NCBI GenBank assembly: GCA_025655635.1
Contig: JAHXIM010000425.1
Location: 1,421 to 13,874 of the forward strand
Reading direction: 5' to 3'
Origin: a gamma proteobacterium symbiont of Lucinoma myriamae
Lineage (GTDB): Bacteria; Pseudomonadota; Gammaproteobacteria; GRL18
DNA length: 12,454 bases
A model generated the notes under the pieces. That model saw only the letters and a program-made list of their open reading frames with translations. It was not told the origin of the DNA and did no database searches. Numbering within the stretch: the first letter of the stretch is position 1; each line of letters starts with the position of its first letter. Made by a program: the position numbers and the translations under genes. Below are positions 8,041 to 12,454 of the stretch, one piece after another.

Positions 8041-8075
8041 AATTTCTACCATTCAGCAGAAATTATTTTTTGCTG
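8041..8075 (-). other. Possible RNA pseudoknot just downstream of the dsrC stop codon
   Basis: In the dsr transcript CAGCA (8075-8071) can pair with UGCUG (8058-8054). AAUUUC (8064-8059) can pair with GAAAUU (8046-8041). The arms alternate in the order of an H-type pseudoknot, with connecting loops of 6, 0 and 7 bases. The first arm begins two bases after the dsrC stop. If the pseudoknot does not form, the two stems compete. There is no U-tract, so it is not a terminator. It could protect the dsrC message or regulate dsrM; that role is inference. Confidence 0.35.
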
Positions 8076-8077
8076 TG

Positions 8078-8413
8078 TTATACACAACCAGTTGGTTTTG
8101 GAAGACCAGCAAATTTACATGCTTGCTTACCAGGACCATAAGGGAATAATTCATAAAGGTACTTAGAATTACCTTTTTCTTTACCCAGTTTTTTAGCAAC
8201 AGCTTTAGTCAGAACACGAACTGCTGGTGCAATTTGATATTCTTCATAGTACTCACGCAGGAAGTTAATGATATCCCAGTGATCATCACCCATTTCAACT
8301 TCGTCGATTTTTGCCATTTCAGTAGCAATTGCAGGGAACCATGTGCTAAGGTCAACTAAATAACCTTCTTCATCAACTTCGATCTCTTTACCTTCTACAG
8401 TAATAGTAGCCAT
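8078..8413 (-). CDS. dsrC: DsrC, sulfur-carrier substrate protein of DsrAB
   Basis: Small soluble sulfur carrier of 111 residues (TusE/DsrC/DsvC family). The flexible C-terminal arm carries both redox cysteines: Cys99 in GKQACKF and the penultimate Cys110 in PTGCV, separated by ten residues. This makes it a true DsrC rather than a TusE-like paralogue, which has only the last cysteine. Cys110 accepts persulfide sulfur from DsrEFH and presents it to DsrAB. The two cysteines then hold a trisulfide or disulfide that DsrMKJOP can process. The ATG at 8413 is preceded by GGAG eight bases upstream. It lies 34 bases after dsrH. A TATATT just upstream looks like a -10 box, but I find no matching -35, so a separate dsrC promoter is unproven. 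Confidence 0.96.
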   Translation of the reverse strand: MATITVEGKEIEVDEEGYLVDLSTWFPAIATEMAKIDEVEMGDDHWDIINFLREYYEEYQIAPAVRVLTKAVAKKLGKEKGNSKYLYELFPYGPGKQACKFAGLPKPTGCV

Positions 8414-8447
8414 TATTTAACTCCAATATTTAAATGTTAATATAAAT

Positions 8448-8756
8448 TTACAGCCAAGACTGAACGTTTGAATGCTCGGCTACCAAATCAACGAAACCTG
8501 CATAATCAACGGTTTTGATGCCGTCCAGAATGTCTGCTTCTGTAAAACCGCGTGTATTCAGGTCGGAACCTAACACATAAACGTTTTTATTTGCAATTGC
8601 TGCAGTTAAATCATCTGCAACCTTAGTACCTTTTAATGCGCCAACTACTGCATCTTCTATCAACAGAATGCTTGAGCCTTCTTTTGATTTGGTCAGACAC
8701 GAGTTTAGTGAATTACGTTCAAAAGGTGATTTATTTACAGTGTGTAACATTGCCAT
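8448..8756 (-). CDS. dsrH: DsrH, sulfurtransferase complex subunit (TusB-like)
   Basis: Subunit of the cytoplasmic DsrE2F2H2 hexamer, 102 residues, the usual size. Cys20 in the LNSCL segment is at the position of the conserved Cys20 of A. vinosum DsrH and is the only cysteine. It is homologous to TusB/YheL of the tRNA 2-thiolation relay, but the neighbours dsrE, dsrF and dsrC fix it as the sulfur-oxidation version. The start at 8756 is supported by AAGGAG about ten bases upstream. A second ATG two codons later (8750) is less well spaced. The gene follows dsrF after 14 bases. Confidence 0.94.
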   Translation of the reverse strand: MAMLHTVNKSPFERNSLNSCLTKSKEGSSILLIEDAVVGALKGTKVADDLTAAIANKNVYVLGSDLNTRGFTEADILDGIKTVDYAGFVDLVAEHSNVQSWL

Positions 8757-8770
8757 TTTATCTAATCTCC

Positions 8771-9175
8771 TTAAGAACTAATCACAACATCCTGCTCATC
8801 CATCAGATCAGCAAGTTCAGCGCGTGTAACAAGTTTTATAGATGGTTTTTCTGCCCAATCTTCATCTTCATAAGTCAGATCCATGATATTGTCCAGAGTT
8901 AAACCACGTTCTTCTAATGATTCTTTTTCAACATAGAGTTTGTTGATATCATAATCACCTAAAGCTTTATAAGCATTTGAAAAATTCTTCATGCCTGATG
9001 CTTCAGTATTTTGATTATTTGAAATTTGAAAAACACCATCGTCACAAAATACCAGGCTTACATCCTGATCAAAAGCAGCACTAATTAAAACAACTTCTAA
9101 TGATTCTAATGCGTAAACTGTACCATAAGGTGCTTTAGTGTTCACAAACATGAATTTCTTTATACTTTCACTCAT
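8771..9175 (-). CDS. dsrF: DsrF, sulfurtransferase complex subunit (TusC-like)
   Basis: Subunit of the DsrEFH hexamer, 134 residues, with the YchN/DsrE-type fold expected. The N-terminal strand FVNTKAPYG, followed by a helix and the LVFCDDGVF strand, is typical of DsrF/TusC. The single cysteine is Cys44 in that strand. The family's proven sulfur-binding residue is on DsrE, so a catalytic role for Cys44 is not claimed. The ATG at 9175 has GAGG seven bases upstream, and this ribosome binding site overlaps the dsrE stop (11-base gap). Tight spacing to both dsrE and dsrH suits equal production of the three hexamer subunits. Confidence 0.94.
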   Translation of the reverse strand: MSESIKKFMFVNTKAPYGTVYALESLEVVLISAAFDQDVSLVFCDDGVFQISNNQNTEASGMKNFSNAYKALGDYDINKLYVEKESLEERGLTLDNIMDLTYEDEDWAEKPSIKLVTRAELADLMDEQDVVISS

Positions 9176-9186
9176 ATTGTTTCCTC

Positions 9187-9579
9187 TTAATCACCAAATG
9201 TTAATAAACGATCAGCCTGGATACCACCTTCCACTAACTGACCTAAGCCAGAAATACGGAATGCCGGGTGGATATTGTCTGCATCTTTGCCTTGTCTTCC
9301 TGCTTCATCAGCATCCAACATACCGCGACGCTGCGCAGCTGCAATACAAACAACCATATCCAATTCATGTTCTTTACCTAAAGCAGCCCAGTTTTCCGTA
9401 ATGTTACGGTCATCCTGAGGCGGGATAGCTAGACGAGTTGCGTTATTTACGCCATCGTTATAAAAGAACACACGATAGATTTCATGACCTTTTTCTAAAG
9501 CAGCCTTGGCAAACTGATACGCTGTATCTGATGCCTGGTGCTGGTAAGGTCCTTCATTAATTAATAATGTAAATTTCAT
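9187..9579 (-). CDS. dsrE: DsrE, sulfur-binding subunit of the DsrEFH sulfurtransferase
   Basis: The persulfide-carrying subunit of DsrE2F2H2, 130 residues, equal to the A. vinosum protein in length. Its only cysteine, Cys78 in MVVCIAAAQRRG, is at the position shown in A. vinosum to bind sulfur and pass it to DsrC Cys near the C-terminus. It is homologous to TusD. The N-terminal LLINEGPY and FYNDGV segments are typical of the DsrE/TusD family. The ATG at 9579 has only a distant AGG (about 11 bases upstream), so its ribosome binding site is weaker than those of dsrF and dsrC. A strong hairpin lies between dsrB and this start, so dsrE opens a new segment of the transcript. Confidence 0.95.
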   Translation of the reverse strand: MKFTLLINEGPYQHQASDTAYQFAKAALEKGHEIYRVFFYNDGVNNATRLAIPPQDDRNITENWAALGKEHELDMVVCIAAAQRRGMLDADEAGRQGKDADNIHPAFRISGLGQLVEGGIQADRLLTFGD

Positions 9580-9599
9580 TAAGGATTTTACCTATCTCA

Positions 9600-9627
9600 A
9601 CTTAGGGCTTCCGAAGAAGCCCTAAGT
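9600..9627 (-). other. Perfect 12-bp RNA hairpin with UUCG loop between dsrB and dsrE
   Basis: Bases 9600-9611 and 9616-9627 are perfect inverted repeats. In the transcript they give ACUUAGGGCUUC-UUCG-GAAGCCCUAAGU. The loop is the extra-stable C(UUCG)G tetraloop. The hairpin starts 3 bases after the dsrB stop and ends 20 bases before the dsrE start. The sequence after it is not U-rich, so it is a poor intrinsic terminator. A barrier against 3' exonucleases that protects dsrAB mRNA, or partial attenuation, is more likely (inference). Confidence 0.8.
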
Positions 9628-9630
9628 CAA

Positions 9631-10707
9631 TTAAAAGTGAATGTGCGTAGAAGCGTTAAGACTGTTACGTGCGCCTCTCCAGTCATCAATATGGAACTTG
9701 GTGAATGGCAGACCAGTTTTCTCAAAGAAACCGAACCAGCCGATTCTTTCAATCCAGTCATTCATACGTTCCCAACCCTTAGCGTCTTCTTTGTAGACTT
9801 TCAGGATACGCTTAACTAAAGCGGTTGCTTCAGGCCAGCGAGGTGGGTTGTTAGGAATACCAGCAGCAACCAGTTTCTGGAATGTTGGCTTGCCGCGTGC
9901 ATTTGAGTGATTACCACCAACCCAGATTGCTAATGTTGTATGCACAGCATCATTAATCAGCATTGGAGGACAAGGAGGATAACATGCACCACAACAGATA
10001 CATTTCTTCTCATCAACTTCTAATGTCGGCTTTCCATCAACCATTGCAGGACGAATTGCAGCAACTGGACAACGCGCAACAATTGTTGGACGTTCACAAG
10101 CATTAGCAACTAATTCATGAGCAATTTTAGGTGGCTTAGTGTGCTGAATGTTAATCGCGATATCACCTTGTCCACCACAGTTAATCTGGCAGCAAGAAGT
10201 CGTGATATGAACACGGTTAGGCATTTCTTCACGTTTAAATTCGTCAACCAGCTCATCCATCATTGACTTAACAACACCTGAAGCATCTGATCCTGGAATA
10301 TCACAATGCAACCAACCCTGTGTATGAGAAGGTGCAGTAATAGTAGGCCCTGTACCACCAACAATTAAACCGGCTTTTTCAATAGCTTCAATCATTGGAG
10401 CTACTTTTGCTTCGCTGTCAACCATATATTCAAGGTTAGAACGAATGGTGAAACGGATAAAACCATCACCTAATTCGTTTGCGATGCGAGTAATTTCACG
10501 TAATGTGTAGACATCAAGAATACGAGCAGTACCAACACGGATAGTGTATATTTCGTCACCACCATGAGCAACGTGTCTTAGTACACCTGGACGTGGTCTA
10601 TCATGATATTTCCACAAGCCAAAGTTTCTACGCATTGTTGGATGCATATACTGGAATCCATCTGGAGCGCCAGATTCGATAGGCATTTTAGGTTTTTCTG
10701 CAGCCAT
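9631..10707 (-). CDS. dsrB: DsrB, beta subunit of reverse-type dissimilatory sulfite reductase
   Basis: Beta subunit of the cytoplasmic DsrAB alpha2-beta2 enzyme, 358 residues. The siroheme-linked 4Fe-4S cysteines Cys135, Cys172, Cys173 and Cys177 (TTSCCQINCGG) show the family spacing C-X36-CC-X3-C. A ferredoxin domain follows, with Cys213 in ARCPVAA and the CICCGACYPPC motif (Cys236-246). In this pathway the enzyme oxidises DsrC-bound or other reduced sulfur to the sulfite level. The overall pattern is DsrB-type, and direction is inferred from the operon (dsrEFH, dsrL). The ATG at 10707 has AGGAA six bases upstream. It follows dsrA after a 93-base gap containing a strong hairpin. Confidence 0.97.
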   Translation of the reverse strand: MAAEKPKMPIESGAPDGFQYMHPTMRRNFGLWKYHDRPRPGVLRHVAHGGDEIYTIRVGTARILDVYTLREITRIANELGDGFIRFTIRSNLEYMVDSEAKVAPMIEAIEKAGLIVGGTGPTITAPSHTQGWLHCDIPGSDASGVVKSMMDELVDEFKREEMPNRVHITTSCCQINCGGQGDIAINIQHTKPPKIAHELVANACERPTIVARCPVAAIRPAMVDGKPTLEVDEKKCICCGACYPPCPPMLINDAVHTTLAIWVGGNHSNARGKPTFQKLVAAGIPNNPPRWPEATALVKRILKVYKEDAKGWERMNDWIERIGWFGFFEKTGLPFTKFHIDDWRGARNSLNASTHIHF

Positions 10708-10736
10708 TTTAATTTCCTATTCTAATAAACTTGTTC

Positions 10737-10772
10737 TCATTACCAGAAGTATTTTTAAACTCCTGATAATGA
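10737..10772 (-). other. 14-bp RNA hairpin in the dsrA-dsrB gap
   Basis: In the transcript UCAUUAUCAGGAGU (10772-10759) pairs with ACUUCUGGUAAUGA (10750-10737) across all 14 positions, two of them G-U wobbles, around an 8-base A/U loop. The G-U pairs mean the fold is better in the dsr RNA than on the other strand, which suggests it acts as RNA. It starts 28 bases after the dsrA stop. No U-tract follows, so it is not a terminator. Processing or stabilisation of dsrA mRNA is a possible role. Confidence 0.6.
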
Positions 10773-10800
10773 TAATTTAAATCAATGTTGAAAAAAAGAT

Positions 10801-12060
10801 TTATGCGGTAGCAGCTTTTGCTTTCTTGTCATACCACTTTTTAACTTCTTCGTCCCAACCATCCATACGTACGTATGAACACTGACGTGGTTCGCTAACC
10901 ATGTTTGGATCTAATTCAAGACCAATACCTTCAAGATAGTTAACCAGACCGATACGCTCAATCATTTCACCAGTACGTTCGTGCTCAAGAGCATTCTCAG
11001 CAAAGAAATCAATCATTTCACCAGTCAGTTCAACCAGATATTCAATTTCTTCCATTGTTTCAGCTTTCAAGAAAGGTGCAACTACAGTACCCATCATGTC
11101 ACCAATTTTCAGTGTACGTTTACCACCGATAAGAATGGTTACACCTTTGTCATCACCAGGAGCCAAAGCTTGGGTCATTACATTGATACAATGCATACAA
11201 CGAACACATTCTTTGTTATTCACATCAAGTGTATTGTCATCATTCAATTTGATCGCATTTGAAGGACAACGATCAGTGACATTATCAATCACATAATCAC
11301 GACCTTTTGCTGCAACAAATGCTTTAACTTCGTCTTGATCAACCTTCATGTCATCACGCCAGATACCAATTACAGCCATATCCGCACGTTCGATAGCATT
11401 AGTACAATCATTTGGACAACCAGACACTTTAATCTTCCACTTATATGGAAGTGCTGGTCTGTGTAGATCATCCTGGAATTCATTAACCAGGTGACGCATT
11501 AAACCTTGTTCGTTAGTACAAGAGTGTTCACAACGAGCTGCACCAACACATGCCATTGCCGTACGAACACATGGTCCAGCACCACCTAAATCCCAACCAT
11601 ATGAGTTTAATTTATCAAAAAATGGCTGCATTTCATCAGTAGTAGAACCGATAAACATGATGTTACCAGTCTGGCCGTGGAAAGTTTGCAGGCCGGAACC
11701 ATGCTTTTCCCAGTCATCAGCTAATTGATTCAGAATATCAGCAGTGTAGAAGTTACCCGCTGGCGGCTGAATACGCACTGTGTGAAATTCTTTTGATTCA
11801 GGGAAGTGATCAGCGACTTCAGAGAAACGTGGAATAATACCGCCACCGTAACCAAATACAGAAACAGTACCACCTTTCCACCAACCCATACGAGTTTCGT
11901 AGGAATGTTCCAGCTGGCCTAATAGTCCGCCAACCATTGAATTGATACGCTCATCAGGGTGGTCATCTCTTAAACGCTTGAATGATGAAATAAAGCTGGG
12001 CCATTCGCCATTTTCCAGCTCATCTAGCATCGGAGTATCATAGATCGTTACTTTAGGCAC
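10801..12060 (-). CDS. dsrA: DsrA, alpha subunit of reverse-type dissimilatory sulfite reductase
   Basis: Alpha subunit of DsrAB, 419 residues, close to the usual length. The siroheme 4Fe-4S site is Cys171-X5-Cys177 and Cys215-X3-Cys219 (CVGAARC, GCPNDC), the canonical spacing. The inserted ferredoxin domain has Cys265 (DRCPSNAI) and Cys285-288-291 (CVRCMHC). With DsrB it forms the six-electron enzyme that in sulfur oxidisers runs toward sulfite. The start is GTG at 12060, with an AAGGGAG ribosome binding site six bases upstream. It is the first gene of the operon, with 394 bases of non-coding DNA upstream holding candidate promoters and repeats. Confidence 0.97.
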   Translation of the reverse strand: MPKVTIYDTPMLDELENGEWPSFISSFKRLRDDHPDERINSMVGGLLGQLEHSYETRMGWWKGGTVSVFGYGGGIIPRFSEVADHFPESKEFHTVRIQPPAGNFYTADILNQLADDWEKHGSGLQTFHGQTGNIMFIGSTTDEMQPFFDKLNSYGWDLGGAGPCVRTAMACVGAARCEHSCTNEQGLMRHLVNEFQDDLHRPALPYKWKIKVSGCPNDCTNAIERADMAVIGIWRDDMKVDQDEVKAFVAAKGRDYVIDNVTDRCPSNAIKLNDDNTLDVNNKECVRCMHCINVMTQALAPGDDKGVTILIGGKRTLKIGDMMGTVVAPFLKAETMEEIEYLVELTGEMIDFFAENALEHERTGEMIERIGLVNYLEGIGLELDPNMVSEPRQCSYVRMDGWDEEVKKWYDKKAKAATA

Positions 12061-12097
12061 GGTTTTCTCCCTTAGGTAAATTTGGTGCGACTAACAA

Positions 12098-12126
12098 ATA
12101 ATCGTTTGGTATTTTAATTCTGTCAC
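12098..12126 (-). promoter_or_regulatory. Candidate proximal promoter of dsrA
   Basis: Read on the minus strand, GTGACA (12126-12121) and GATTAT (12103-12098) are 17 bases apart and match the sigma-70 boxes at five and four of six positions. Transcription would start about 30 bases before the dsrA GTG. It competes with a second candidate further upstream; sequence alone does not decide. Confidence 0.35.
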
Positions 12127-12153
12127 AAGCTATTTGAAGATTTAGTAAATCAG

Positions 12154-12183
12154 CTTATAACAATAAACTATTAAGCCTTGCAA
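12154..12183 (-). promoter_or_regulatory. Candidate distal promoter of dsrA
   Basis: On the minus strand, TTGCAA (12183-12178) and TATAAG (12159-12154) are 18 bases apart. The -10 match is good and the -35 match moderate. Its spacer is almost exactly one copy of the 20-bp direct repeat, so a protein bound to that repeat would cover the promoter. The leader would be roughly 85-90 bases. Confidence 0.35.
12158..12177. repeat. 20-bp direct repeat, copy 1 (in the dsrA promoter region)
   Basis: TAACAATAAACTATTAAGCC differs from copy 2 (12247-12266) at two positions; the central 13 bases AATAAACTATTAA are identical. The core is itself nearly symmetrical (AATA-GTT-TATT on the minus strand). The copies start 89 bases apart in the same orientation. 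A pair of binding sites for a regulator is plausible but unproven. Confidence 0.55.
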
Positions 12184-12246
12184 AGATACACGATTAATTC
12201 ATTTATCACAAGACACACAAAAAACAATGGTGTGAATTTTAGGACT

Positions 12247-12266
12247 TAATAATAAACTATTAAACC
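12247..12266. repeat. 20-bp direct repeat, copy 2 (upstream of dsrA)
   Basis: TAATAATAAACTATTAAACC matches copy 1 (12158-12177) at 18 of 20 positions. Its dyad is longer than in copy 1: TAATA-GTT-TATTA on the minus strand. It lies about 65 bases upstream of the distal candidate -35 box. Confidence 0.55.
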
Positions 12267-12297
12267 CTTCCTTTGGGAGGCATACAGCTCACTCTAC

Positions 12298-12313
12298 TAT
12301 CCCCTTAGGGATA
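12298..12313. repeat. TATCCC-N4-GGGATA palindrome upstream of dsrA
   Basis: The arms at 12298-12303 and 12308-12313 are perfect inverted repeats around CTTA. It lies about 115-130 bases upstream of the distal candidate promoter. The same hexamers occur in the opposite arrangement upstream of the dioxygenase gene (28-33 and 50-55). It may be a regulator site; no regulator can be named. Confidence 0.4.
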
Positions 12314-12454
12314 TATCATTCCATTAGTGAAAAAAAGATGTGAGAAATGAAATTATTTATCAAGTACTTAGTCGATCCTGAAAAAAGATAATCATCATGA
12401 ATCGATAGATTATCGTACAACATTAATTGTAATTTTATTGTTCCTGATCAAATT

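Larger units (their letters stand above)
12061..12454. other. Non-coding upstream region of the dsr operon
   Basis: I see no convincing gene in these 394 bases. They hold two candidate promoters for dsrA, a 20-bp direct repeat, a TATCCC/GGGATA palindrome, a G/C-rich small hairpin (12266-12271 with 12275-12280) and a GATAATC/GATTATC inverted repeat (12387-12393 and 12408-12414). The density of symmetrical elements suggests a regulated promoter region. Whether a gene to the right also starts from here cannot be seen. Confidence 0.7.

Noticed and set aside
8414..8470. Separate promoter for dsrC
   Set aside because: A TATATT resembling a -10 box is present in the dsrH-dsrC gap, but no acceptable -35 lies 16-18 bases upstream. 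AT-rich DNA gives such boxes often.
9600..9627. UUCG hairpin as an intrinsic terminator
   Set aside because: No U-tract follows in the dsr direction, and essential dsr genes lie downstream. A processing, stability or attenuation element fits better.
12206..12235. TCACA...TGTGA pair as a CRP site
   Set aside because: The half-sites are in the inverted (outward) order and 20 bases apart, unlike TGTGA-N6-TCACA.
12387..12414. GATAATC/GATTATC inverted repeat as a Fur box
   Set aside because: Aligned with the 19-bp Fur consensus it matches only about 11 positions, mainly in one half-site. The 14-base spacer is also wrong, so I list it only as an unnamed inverted repeat.

Overview
The window carries a nearly complete reverse (oxidative) dissimilatory sulfite reductase operon. 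It points to a sulfur-oxidising bacterium, most likely a gammaproteobacterium. The order dsrA-B-E-F-H-C-M-K-L-J-O-P matches the classic operon of purple and other gammaproteobacterial sulfur oxidisers such as Allochromatium vinosum. Two features indicate the oxidative rather than the sulfite-reducing pathway: the dsrEFH sulfurtransferase genes, and dsrL, a pyridine-nucleotide-dependent flavoprotein. The DNA is visibly AT-rich, so this is not a high-GC Chromatium-like genome. I cannot place it below class from this window.

Layout. At the left (about 1-782, plus strand) lies one gene for an Fe(II)/2-oxoglutarate dioxygenase of the PKHD (PiuC/YbiX) family. It is followed at 807-846 by a long hairpin with A- and T-tracts on its two sides, which can end transcription from both directions. 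From 858 to 12060 every gene is on the minus strand and is read right to left: dsrA, dsrB, dsrE, dsrF, dsrH, dsrC, dsrM, dsrK, dsrL, dsrJ, dsrO, dsrP. The 394 bases right of dsrA (12061-12454) hold no convincing gene. They contain candidate promoters, a 20-bp direct repeat and several inverted repeats, and look like the control region of the operon.

How the genes work together (known from the family). Stored or imported sulfur is handed as persulfide to DsrE (Cys78) of the DsrEFH hexamer and on to DsrC (Cys110, penultimate). Siroheme-containing DsrAB oxidises the sulfur to the sulfite level with DsrL as electron-accepting partner, giving NAD(P)H, and releases a DsrC trisulfide. The membrane complex DsrMKJOP is thought to process DsrC-bound sulfur and link it to the quinone pool and periplasmic redox carriers. 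All key cysteines, heme-binding motifs and Fe-S motifs are visible, so the system looks functional. The usual accessory genes dsrN, dsrR and dsrS do not follow dsrP.

I see no new multi-gene system. The less ordinary material lies between the genes. It includes a 12-bp hairpin with a UUCG loop after dsrB, a 14-bp hairpin between dsrA and dsrB, a possible pseudoknot right after the dsrC stop codon, and paired repeats in the dsrA upstream region. These look like devices for setting transcript stability or gene dosage within one long operon, which is my inference. Several genes use GTG starts (the dioxygenase, dsrA, dsrK, dsrJ), and dsrJ and dsrO overlap by 11 bases once their starts are placed by ribosome binding site.
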